From an uncultured Caryophanales bacterium (lineage in GTDB: Bacteria; Bacillota_I; Bacilli_A; RF39; UBA660): 5,448 bases of DNA. Positions 1 to 5,448 of the stretch are shown here, piece after piece. The notes beneath the pieces were generated by a model. That model saw only the letters and a program-made list of their open reading frames with translations, ran no database searches and had not been told where the DNA came from. The position numbers and the translations under genes were made by a program. The stretch spans positions 1 through 5,448 of the forward strand of contig CAMNDO010000053.1 in assembly GCA_946535455.1 (NCBI GenBank), written 5' to 3'. The first letter of the stretch is position 1; each line of letters begins with the position of its first letter.

Positions 1-309
1 TTTATCTTGAATAGCGTGACCACATTCATGAGAAGCAACACTAACAGCAGCTAAAGAAGCTTTTTCATAAATATCCGCTGAAAGTCTTACTGTTTTACTG
101 GAAGGATCATAATGATCACTTAATACACCACTTACTTTTTCTACTTTTACGTTTTGTAAACTATTCTCATCTAATATTTTTCTTGCTACTTCACTTCCTG
201 TTATTTTTTGTGAAGAAATCATTTTTCTTGTTTTTTGATACATATGATTGATGTATCCTTGTGCAGAAAGTGTAATAATGAATGTAATTCCTAATAAAAT
301 ATAACTCAT
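1..309 (-). CDS. yugP: YugP-family membrane zinc metallopeptidase, C-terminally truncated by window edge
   Basis: The frame read from ATG at 309 down to base 1 gives 103 residues with no stop, so the gene runs off the left edge. The product starts with a hydrophobic segment (about residues 3-18, LGITFIITLSA), as expected for a membrane-anchored protease. It then carries the family-typical LSDHYDP stretch (63-69) and SHECGHAIQD (93-102). HECGH (94-98) is the HExxH zinc site: two His bind the metal and Glu is the general base. Bacillus YugP-type proteins (Zn_peptidase_2 family) are about 225 residues, so roughly the first 45% is present and the third zinc ligand and later membrane helices lie outside. 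The natural substrate of this family is not well established; a membrane or envelope proteolysis role is inferred. The start is supported by AGGTGAT five bases upstream. It is transcribed divergently from the deacetylase gene. Confidence 0.92.
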   Translation of the reverse strand, partial: MSYILLGITFIITLSAQGYINHMYQKTRKMISSQKITGSEVARKILDENSLQNVKVEKVSGVLSDHYDPSSKTVRLSADIYEKASLAAVSVASHECGHAIQDK

Positions 310-314
310 AACGT

Positions 315-335
315 ATCACCTTCCTTATTATACCA
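315..335 (-). promoter_or_regulatory. Extended -10 promoter and SD of the yugP-like gene
   Basis: Read on the minus strand, TGGTATAAT (335 to 327) is a perfect extended -10 element (TGn plus TATAAT). I see no good -35 hexamer at 16-18 bases upstream, which fits extended -10 promoters. It is followed at once by AAGGAAGGTGAT (326 to 315), whose AGGTGAT is complementary to the 16S rRNA 3' end and ends five bases before the ATG at 309. Transcription would be expected to begin near 320-321, so the leader would be only about 11-12 bases and the SD would sit at the mRNA 5' end. Confidence 0.6.
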
Positions 336-370
336 TGATTTTTCAAATTATTCTATTCTTTAAAAGAATA

Positions 371-411
371 TTGAGAAAAGATATAAAATATACTATACTA
401 TTTATGGTGAG
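371..411 (+). promoter_or_regulatory. Sigma-A-type promoter and SD of the deacetylase gene
   Basis: TTGAGA (371-376) is separated by exactly 17 bases from TATACT (394-399). Each hexamer matches the housekeeping consensus at five of six positions. A second, overlapping TATACT lies at 389-394, but its spacing would be only 12 bases. The expected transcription start is near 405-406, which coincides with GGTGAG (406-411), an SD placed four bases before the ATG at 416. The predicted leader is about 10 bases. These elements lie inside the longer open frame that begins at 335, which is one reason to reject that upstream start. Confidence 0.65.
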
Positions 412-415
412 TAAA

Positions 416-2062
416 ATGGGTAAACAAAAAAAGAAATTAAAAATAAAGAAAAAAAGAGTTTGGATCATACTATTTCTTTTTCTAATTGTGATTTGTCTAG
501 GAATAGGATTTCCATTCTATCAAAAAGAAAAACAAAAACAAATCAAAAAGAATTACTCTTCTTATGTCATCACAACCAAGAAAGCTATTTTATATAATCA
601 GAAAAATCAAGTGGTTGGCTCTCTTTCCAAAAATGTCACTCTTCCTTTAAAAAAAGTGACTGATTTTTCAAAATCAAGATTTCCCATTCAGGATTCTAAA
701 TATTATATTTCTTATCGAGATGTCAAAAAATCAAAGAAAGTTTCTACCACTTTAAAAGAAAACTATCTAACGTTAGGAAAAACCGTTTTTACCAAACAAT
801 CCGTTACTTTATCTAGTTTGAAAAAGGAAAGTATTACATTCAAAAAAGGAATTACTGCTACAGCAGAATATGAAGATGAAGAGTTTTATTATATCTCTCT
901 TTGGAATCAAATTTATAAAATCAAAAAAGAAAAGAAAATCGGTATTCGAGAAAAAGCACCTGAGAATTTTATTTCCATTCTTCATTATGAAAAATTAGAG
1001 GATACTTGTAATGATTATTCTTGTACTCGGTTTGCTGATTTTATAGAACAAATCAAGAAACTAAAAGAAAACGGGTATTACACCATTTCAGAAGAAGATT
1101 TTAAAAATTATCAAAAAGAATATATTGTGTGGAAACCAAAAGCACTTTTTATCACAACAAGTAGTACCAATGAAAAAGTGGATACTATCTCCAAAGAATT
1201 AGGAATCTCTATTATCAAAACAAGTTCATTAGAGGGATATTCATTTCAATCCAATAATCAAAAAACAACCAATAAACCTGGTGAATCCATCTCTCGATAT
1301 GCAGTAAAAAGTTACACTTCTTATGAAAACTTATTCAAGATGGCAAATCAAGAAGAAGTAGTAGAAACTGAACCAAAACCAGTTACTGTTCGAAGAAATG
1401 AACAAGGAATTGCTGTTTTAAATTATCATTTCTTTTATGACCCTACCTTAGGAGAATCTTGTAATGAAACCATTTGTTTAGAAGTATCTAAATTTCGTGA
1501 ACATTTAGAATATTTAAAAAATAATGGTTATAAAACATTAACCATGAATGAATTTAAAAGATGGATGTATGGAGAAATAGAACTTCCTACGAAGTCTGTA
1601 TTAATTACGATTGATGATGGTGCTATGGGAACGGGAAAACACAATGGACATAAGCTAATTCCATTATTAGAAGAATATGATATGCATGCTACGTTATTTT
1701 TAATTGCAGGATGGTGGAATCTGGAAAACTATATTTCTCCTAATTTAGACATACAATCTCATACATTTGATATGCATCAATACGGACCATGCGGAAGAGG
1801 ACAACTCAATTGCGCAACTTATGAAGAAGCAAAGAAAGATTTAGAAAGATCCTTAGAAATTATTGGAAATAAAGATTCGTTCTGTTTTCCATTCTATTAT
1901 TATAGTGATACTGCTATTCAAGCAGTCAAAGATGTAGGATTTAGTCTAGCTTTTGTAGGAGGAAACAGAAAGGCAACAAGAAGTAGTAATAAATACTTAG
2001 TACCAAGATATCCTATTCTTTCTAGTATCACGATGAATCAATTCAAAAATATAGTAAATTAA
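416..2062 (+). CDS. Membrane-anchored polysaccharide deacetylase (NodB/CE4 fold) with a degenerate second copy
   Basis: This gene encodes a predicted cell-surface enzyme that removes N-acetyl groups from an amino-sugar polymer. From the ATG at 416 the product is 548 residues. The order is a lysine-rich cytosolic tip (2-13), one membrane segment (about 14-35) acting as a type II anchor, and a lysine-rich, beta-rich region (about 50-180) that may hold SH3-like folds. Next comes a decayed NodB-like segment (185-251), a linker, and the catalytic domain (about 331-548). The catalytic domain has TIDDG (398-402; Asp400 base, Asp401 metal ligand), SHTFDMH (448-454; His449 and His454), FPFYYY (491-496) and PRYP (530-533). 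The five-residue His-His offset resembles PgaB/IcaB poly-GlcNAc deacetylases rather than the four-residue offset of PgdA-type peptidoglycan enzymes. No exopolysaccharide synthesis genes are visible, so the substrate is open. A longer frame starts at 335, but 416 has the SD and a promoter just ahead. Cysteine pairs at 198/203, 349/354 and 459/466 could form disulfides. Confidence 0.9.
   Translation: MGKQKKKLKIKKKRVWIILFLFLIVICLGIGFPFYQKEKQKQIKKNYSSYVITTKKAILYNQKNQVVGSLSKNVTLPLKKVTDFSKSRFPIQDSKYYISYRDVKKSKKVSTTLKENYLTLGKTVFTKQSVTLSSLKKESITFKKGITATAEYEDEEFYYISLWNQIYKIKKEKKIGIREKAPENFISILHYEKLEDTCNDYSCTRFADFIEQIKKLKENGYYTISEEDFKNYQKEYIVWKPKALFITTSSTNEKVDTISKELGISIIKTSSLEGYSFQSNNQKTTNKPGESISRYAVKSYTSYENLFKMANQEEVVETEPKPVTVRRNEQGIAVLNYHFFYDPTLGESCNETICLEVSKFREHLEYLKNNGYKTLTMNEFKRWMYGEIELPTKSVLITIDDGAMGTGKHNGHKLIPLLEEYDMHATLFLIAGWWNLENYISPNLDIQSHTFDMHQYGPCGRGQLNCATYEEAKKDLERSLEIIGNKDSFCFPFYYYSDTAIQAVKDVGFSLAFVGGNRKATRSSNKYLVPRYPILSSITMNQFKNIVN
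968..1168 (+). repeat. Degenerate copy of the NodB N-terminal segment (protein-level repeat, copy 1)
   Basis: Residues 185-251 of the deacetylase repeat the layout of residues 332-402. Both have a hydrophobic strand followed by a Tyr/His pair (ILHY versus LNYH), a Cys-Asn-x3-Cys pair, a helix ending in LK-x-NGY-x-T, then a Phe-Lys and a strand ending in IT. From the second Cys onward the two copies align over 48 residues without a gap, with 14 identities by hand count. Where the active copy has Asp-Asp-Gly, this copy has Ser-Ser-Thr (codons AGT AGT at 1160-1165). It therefore cannot hold the metal or the catalytic base. Confidence 0.7.
1409..1621 (+). repeat. Intact NodB N-terminal segment (protein-level repeat, copy 2)
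   Basis: Residues 332-402 are the intact partner of the degenerate copy upstream. They run from the IAVLNYHFF strand through the CNETIC cysteine pair and the LKNNGYKT helix end to TIDDG, whose two Asp codons are at 1613-1618. The rest of the fold, including the metal-binding His pair (1757-1777), follows only this copy. Confidence 0.7.
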
Positions 2063-2087
2063 AAACAGATCTAAGGATCTGTTTTTT
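2061..2087. terminator. Bidirectional rho-independent terminator between convergent genes
   Basis: An 11-base perfect inverted repeat (2061-2071 with 2076-2086; core ACAGATC/GATCTGT) encloses a TAAG loop. Six T residues (2082-2087) follow on the plus strand and five T on the minus strand (complement of 2061-2065). The hairpin begins within the stop codon of the deacetylase and overlaps the last base of the lactate dehydrogenase stop codon, so a single compact element can end both convergent transcripts. Confidence 0.85.
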
Positions 2088-2994
2088 ATTCTTCTATGGA
2101 AAGAATTGCTTCTTGAATGGTTCTCATCGATTGGATCAGTTTTTCTTTTTCTTCCTCATTTAAGGGAATAAATATTTTTTGTTGGACTCCAGACGCATCT
2201 ACAATGGCAGGAGTAGAAACACATACTTCATTTTCTTCATCCCAAGAAGAAACTGGTAAAATAATCTTTTTATTTTCTAAAATGGCATTGGTAATTCTTA
2301 CCAAACACATTCCGATTCCATAAGCAGTTGCGCCTTTTTTCTCGATGATTTCATAGGCAGAGTTTCGAACTTCTTCTTCAATTTTATCTAATTCTTCTTT
2401 GGATAAAATATCCGATATTTTACGATAAGCAATATTCACATTACTCCATGGAATAAATTCACTATCTCCGTGTTCTCCAATTACATATGCTTCTATGTTT
2501 TTAGGACTTACTTCTAAATAATGACTCAAAATATAACGTAATCTAGAAGTATCTAGCGTTGTTCCAGAACCAATGACACGGTTTGCTGGTAACCCACTGT
2601 ATTTCAAAGTTAAATAAGTCATCACATCTAACGGATTTGTCGCAACAACAAAGATTCCAGAAAATCCACTTTCCATAATAGGAGAAATAATCGATTGAAA
2701 AATCTTACTATTTTTGTGAATCAAATCCATTCTAGTTTCCCCTACTGCTTGATTGGCTCCCGCTGCAATTACTACAATTTTTGCATCATGACAATCCGAA
2801 TAATCTCCTACTCTTACTTGTATCTTAGAAGGACTATATGCCATACAATGATTTAAATCAAGTGCTTCTCCGGCACATTTGTCTTTATTAATATCAATTA
2901 ATACCAATTCATCTACATATACTTTTTGATTGACTAACGCATAAGCATAAGCCATTCCTACATTTCCACAACCCACTAAAACTACTTTATTCAT
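2086..2994 (-). CDS. ldh: L-lactate dehydrogenase
   Basis: The enzyme interconverts pyruvate plus NADH with L-lactate plus NAD in the cytosol, usually to regenerate NAD in fermentation. The 302-residue product has the Rossmann GCGNVG (8-13), the NAD-selecting Asp34, the mobile loop AAGANQ...GETR (77-88; Gln82 marks lactate rather than malate use, Arg88 polarises the carbonyl) and ATNP (118-121). It also has LDTSR (147-151; Asp148 and substrate-binding Arg151), GEHGDSE (173-179; catalytic His175) and KGATAYGI (220-227). Length and motif order are normal for bacterial LDH. A related 2-hydroxyacid (hydroxyisocaproate) dehydrogenase is a less likely alternative. I chose ATG 2994 over ATG 3003 because AAGGA (3007 to 3003) is eight bases before 2994 but abuts 3003. 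The start overlaps the end of the hydrolase gene by eight bases (ATGAATAA), implying co-transcription and translational coupling. The allosteric-site His of FBP-activated LDHs appears to be Glu168 here. Confidence 0.94.
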   Translation of the reverse strand: MNKVVLVGCGNVGMAYAYALVNQKVYVDELVLIDINKDKCAGEALDLNHCMAYSPSKIQVRVGDYSDCHDAKIVVIAAGANQAVGETRMDLIHKNSKIFQSIISPIMESGFSGIFVVATNPLDVMTYLTLKYSGLPANRVIGSGTTLDTSRLRYILSHYLEVSPKNIEAYVIGEHGDSEFIPWSNVNIAYRKISDILSKEELDKIEEEVRNSAYEIIEKKGATAYGIGMCLVRITNAILENKKIILPVSSWDEENEVCVSTPAIVDASGVQQKIFIPLNEEEKEKLIQSMRTIQEAILSIEE

Positions 2995-4108
2995 TCTCTT
3001 CATCCTTTCTTTTGAATTGAAATATGTTACTCATAAACTTTTTCATTTCTTCTTTTTTAGTATGTCCAAAACATTGAATTAATAATAATATAAAATCTTT
3101 CGTAATTTGTTTTGTTTTTTCACTCATTTCTTTCGACTCTTTAATCAAAGTAAATAATTTTTTCTTATTGGTTTCTACATCGATAATATTTTGAATATTA
3201 GAACGAATCATCAAATCTTCTAAGTTTTGAATAAATTCCTTTTTATCTTCTTCATGGTAAGATGCGAACCACTCTCGTAATTCTTGATCTAATTTTTTAG
3301 AAAAAGGAGATAATTCTGCTTTTATAAAATGATTCTTATCAATTTTCCAATACACGATATTATGAGATAAAATTCCTCTATGATCTGACTTTACTACAAC
3401 ATCGTTCGAATGATGCAATAACAATCCAATGAAGCAATCACTTGGAATAATATGTTGATACTGTGGTTTTATTTTTTGATACTTTTTCGATAAGAATTCT
3501 TTTTCTAATAATCCTGGACCATCTGCATTATATACTTTTTTGATTTTTGTACGAACCGGAAAAGAAGCATACATACTAGAAACGAGTGCTAAATTTCCTC
3601 CTTTAGAGTGTCCTCCTATCATTAGTTTTTTTAGAGAAAACAAATAATGTTTATTTAAATAAGAAATGGCTAATTTATGAGATTTTGTAGGAAATTCATA
3701 ACTTAATATAAAATTTTCTTTCCATCCACTTATCGTTTCATCTGTTCCTTCAAATGAAACAAAAACTTGGTTCTTTAAATATTCAATAGAAATTGCTCCA
3801 AACTGTACATCATCATTTGCAATATATTCATAATGAAATAATTTACAATCTTTATATCGTTTGGTATCTTTCATATAACGAAGAAGTTTATTGGCTTCTT
3901 TTACAGCAATAATATTTTTTTTGGTGGGAATATCACTTCCAATATGAATTCTTCCTGCTTCTTGAAGACTGATTTCTTCTCTTTCTTCAAATATGGGATG
4001 AAAATTCGCATACGATAAAAAGGAAAAAATAACAGCATCTACTTCATTAAAAGTTCTTTCTTCAAATGAATAAATTCCCCACTCTTCTAAGTAATCATAG
4101 ATATTCAT
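2987..4108 (-). CDS. DUF2974 (Mbeg1-like) alpha/beta-hydrolase, lipase-like
   Basis: This 373-residue protein matches my memory of the DUF2974/Mbeg1-like family, which is related to class 3 lipases; the physiological substrate is unknown. The N-terminus has the family-typical NIYDYLEEWG (2-11) and FNEVDAVIFSFLSY (20-33). A strand with VSFEGTD (117-123) resembles the oxyanion region of lipases. GGHSKGGN (165-172) is the nucleophile elbow with Ser168, NADGPG (195-199) offers Asp196, and GILSHN (245-250) offers His249 as the likely third triad member. The last 90 residues or so are charged and helical, beyond the hydrolase core. There is no signal peptide or clear membrane segment, so a cytosolic location is inferred. 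It is the first gene of an operon with ldh, whose frame overlaps its stop codon. The start at 4108 is supported by AGGTGGTG upstream and an extended -10. An acyl hydrolase or esterase activity is inferred only from the triad. Confidence 0.87.
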   Translation of the reverse strand: MNIYDYLEEWGIYSFEERTFNEVDAVIFSFLSYANFHPIFEEREEISLQEAGRIHIGSDIPTKKNIIAVKEANKLLRYMKDTKRYKDCKLFHYEYIANDDVQFGAISIEYLKNQVFVSFEGTDETISGWKENFILSYEFPTKSHKLAISYLNKHYLFSLKKLMIGGHSKGGNLALVSSMYASFPVRTKIKKVYNADGPGLLEKEFLSKKYQKIKPQYQHIIPSDCFIGLLLHHSNDVVVKSDHRGILSHNIVYWKIDKNHFIKAELSPFSKKLDQELREWFASYHEEDKKEFIQNLEDLMIRSNIQNIIDVETNKKKLFTLIKESKEMSEKTKQITKDFILLLIQCFGHTKKEEMKKFMSNIFQFKRKDEENE

Positions 4109-4132
4109 ACTACCACCACCTACATTATATCA
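4109..4132 (-). promoter_or_regulatory. Extended -10 promoter and SD of the hydrolase-ldh operon
   Basis: On the minus strand TGATATAAT (4132 to 4124) is an extended -10 element (TGn plus a consensus TATAAT). The next 15 bases, GTAGGTGGTGGTAGT, lead directly into the ATG at 4108 and contain the SD AGGTGGTG. The -35 position falls inside the preceding terminator hairpin and shows no good TTGACA match. The expected transcription start is near 4117-4118, so the leader would be about 9-10 bases and would begin within the SD. Confidence 0.6.
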
Positions 4133-4134
4133 TG

Positions 4135-4163
4135 AAAAAAGAGTTTCTATCATTGAAACTCTT
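4135..4163 (-). terminator. Rho-independent terminator of the ABC permease gene
   Basis: Read on the minus strand, AAGAGTTTC (4163 to 4155), a seven-base loop (4154 to 4148) and GAAACTCTT (4147 to 4139) form a nine-base-pair perfect stem. It is followed by a run of T that ends at 4135 (six T, of which two pair in the stem). The stem starts inside the TAA stop codon of the permease. It ends only three bases before the extended -10 of the next gene, so it separates the two same-strand genes into different transcription units. Confidence 0.8.
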
Positions 4164-5448
4164 ATTCATTTCCTTTTAAACTACTTACCATGTCAATTGA
4201 TTTTATTTTCTTTGATAATAATAGAGACACGATGTACGATACAAGAAACGTTCCTATCGCTGCGATGATATAGGTATAGATTGTAATATGAGCTGCGAAA
4301 TCATAATGTTCTTCAATCGCTGTTTTAAATAACCAATCTGTTAAATAATATCCTAAAGGTAATCCTAAAATAATTGATAGAATGGCAATCCAATTGTTTT
4401 GTTTTACAAATATTTTTTTAATTTGTTTATCATTAAACCCTAATACCTTTAAAGTAGCAAATTGATATTCTTTTTCTGTATACGATAATATTCCTAAATT
4501 GTAAATAATGACTATTCCTAAAAGAATCGCAACCGCAATAATCATTATCAGCATGGTTTTCATTCTTCCTAACATATCATTCATACCTTCTTTAAGAACT
4601 TCTTTATCTTGAATGACATCGACCCCAGTTATTTTTTCATTTTGATTGAAATTCTGATTGGTATAAATGGTATCAGGGATGTATTGAATATTTAAGGATT
4701 CTAAATATTTTTTTGTCATTGTTATATTTTGATTTTGAGGATCTTTATGAAAACCAACAATTTTAGATTTGTAATACTGATCTTCTCCATAAATATGCCA
4801 AGTGACATTATCTCCTAGTTTATAGCCATTATTTTTGGCTAACTTTTCCGTAACATATACTCCATTATCTTTATTGATTTTAGTAAAATTTCCCTTCTTA
4901 TCTACAAATCTTACAAAATCTTTGGCATCCGTTACAAATATATTATTAGATTCTTTCTTACCATCTTTTTTTATCTCAATTAGATAAGTTTTTGATGTAT
5001 GAGTACCATACTGATCATATAAATGATTGAGTGTATCTTCTGTGATATGATCTTTCAATACTAATTTGTATTTAAAATGATATAAATCGCTAAACTGCAA
5101 TTTTACAAAATAATTCATAGAGTCTAACATACCAAAAGCACATACTATTAACATGGCACATCCCGTAACACCTGCAATCCCCATAATCGTTCGCATCTTA
5201 TTTCTAAAAACATCTCTTATATTCCATTTGTTTGAGAAATTTAATTTTTGAAATACTGTATTCGTTGTTAGTTTTAAAAATTTAGAATTTATTTTTGGTC
5301 TTTCTACTTTTAACGTATCTGCTGGAGATTCTTTTAAAATACTTCTACATGCTAAATAGGAAACAAACAATATGATTCCAATTACAACGAGAGCCATGAT
5401 ATAGTTTTTAGTCTCAATAATTGGTGTTTTTGCAGGTAGTGCGAAAAA
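4162..5448 (-). CDS. FtsX/MacB-type ABC transporter permease, C-terminal part
   Basis: The frame is open from the right edge (5448) to TAA at 4164-4162, giving 428 residues with the N-terminus missing. The ATG at 5397 is an internal Met, because 17 in-frame codons lie ahead of it and no SD is evident. The visible part holds a hydrophobic helix (about 19-36) with the following ESPADTLK (40-47), the usual tail of the first FtsX unit. A complete second unit follows: a helix (about 88-108), an extracytoplasmic domain (about 112-295), and three helices (about 298-320, 352-370, 391-411). The loop YTEKEYQFATLKVLGF (323-338) is the cytosolic coupling motif of FtsX-type permeases, which contacts the ATPase. 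The full protein is therefore a two-unit permease, probably around 800 residues or more, working with an ATP-binding subunit not in view. Such proteins handle lipids, peptides or envelope signals rather than small nutrients; the substrate cannot be told here. Confidence 0.9.
   Translation of the reverse strand, partial: FFALPAKTPIIETKNYIMALVVIGIILFVSYLACRSILKESPADTLKVERPKINSKFLKLTTNTVFQKLNFSNKWNIRDVFRNKMRTIMGIAGVTGCAMLIVCAFGMLDSMNYFVKLQFSDLYHFKYKLVLKDHITEDTLNHLYDQYGTHTSKTYLIEIKKDGKKESNNIFVTDAKDFVRFVDKKGNFTKINKDNGVYVTEKLAKNNGYKLGDNVTWHIYGEDQYYKSKIVGFHKDPQNQNITMTKKYLESLNIQYIPDTIYTNQNFNQNEKITGVDVIQDKEVLKEGMNDMLGRMKTMLIMIIAVAILLGIVIIYNLGILSYTEKEYQFATLKVLGFNDKQIKKIFVKQNNWIAILSIILGLPLGYYLTDWLFKTAIEEHYDFAAHITIYTYIIAAIGTFLVSYIVSLLLSKKIKSIDMVSSLKGNE

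Noticed and set aside
389..399. Short TATACTATACT direct repeat
   Set aside because: It is only two overlapping five-base units in AT-rich promoter DNA. It is best explained as alternative -10 boxes rather than a meaningful repeat.
335..415. Upstream in-frame ATG at 335 (and ATG at 404) as the start of the deacetylase
   Set aside because: ATG 335 has no SD and overlaps the divergent -10 element, and the added residues would be encoded by the promoter at 371-399. ATG 404 lacks an SD and would lie at or before the expected transcript start. ATG 416 has GGTGAG four bases upstream and gives a clean Lys-rich tip plus membrane anchor.
310..415. Riboswitch or small RNA in the divergent gap
   Set aside because: The predicted leaders are about 10 bases on either side, and no stable hairpin or conserved aptamer motif was seen.
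2117..2323. Plus-strand 68-codon open frame
   Set aside because: It lies wholly antisense inside the well-supported lactate dehydrogenase gene, has no SD, and its product resembles no family I recognise.
2995..3003. ATG at 3003 as the start of lactate dehydrogenase
   Set aside because: The SD AAGGA runs directly into this ATG, leaving no spacing. ATG 2994 has normal spacing and gives the usual short N-terminus before the Rossmann strand.
5395..5397. ATG at 5397 as the true start of the permease
   Set aside because: The frame is open to the window edge with protein-like sequence, there is no SD, and the visible part begins in the middle of a typical two-unit FtsX permease.
1..5448. Code-4 (UGA as Trp) Mollicute genome
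   Set aside because: Many conserved and non-conserved Trp positions are all TGG, and no gene needs UGA read-through. Low GC alone is not evidence for code 4.

Overview
The window is a low-GC (roughly 30% G+C by eye) bacterial segment, typical of Bacillota (Firmicutes). The evidence is the Bacilli/Clostridia-type protein families, strong purine-rich Shine-Dalgarno (SD) sites, TATAAT-type promoters and lysine-rich proteins. All tryptophans are TGG and all four visible stop codons are TAA. The genes therefore read cleanly under the standard bacterial code, which argues against a code-4 Mollicute such as Mycoplasma. A gut-type Bacilli lineage is plausible, but the sequence does not settle it.

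Layout. (1) 1-309, minus strand: the N-terminal 103 codons of a YugP-type membrane zinc metallopeptidase, cut by the left edge just after HECGH. (2) 310-415: a divergent control region with back-to-back promoters. (3) 416-2062, plus strand: a membrane-anchored extracellular polysaccharide deacetylase (NodB/CE4 fold). It has an intact C-terminal catalytic domain and, ahead of it, what looks like a decayed partial copy of the same fold with the catalytic Asp-Asp replaced by Ser-Ser. (4) 2061-2087: a hairpin terminator serving two convergent genes. (5) 2086-4108, minus strand: a two-gene operon of a DUF2974 (Mbeg1-like) alpha/beta-hydrolase followed by L-lactate dehydrogenase, whose reading frames overlap by 8 bases. 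(6) 4109-4161: a short gap in which the terminator of the upstream gene abuts and overlaps the promoter region of the hydrolase gene. (7) 4162-5448, minus strand: the C-terminal part of a large FtsX-type ABC transporter permease, cut by the right edge.

The genes do not form one obvious pathway. Three are envelope-related (metallopeptidase, deacetylase, permease), one is fermentative (lactate dehydrogenase) and one is an uncharacterised cytosolic lipase-like hydrolase. There is no CRISPR array, tRNA, rRNA, insertion sequence or phage gene. The two points most worth a second look are the degenerate deacetylase repeat inside the plus-strand gene, and the shared promoter layout: all three recognisable promoters place the -10 box only 15-17 bases before the start codon, so the SD would lie at the very 5' end of the mRNA.
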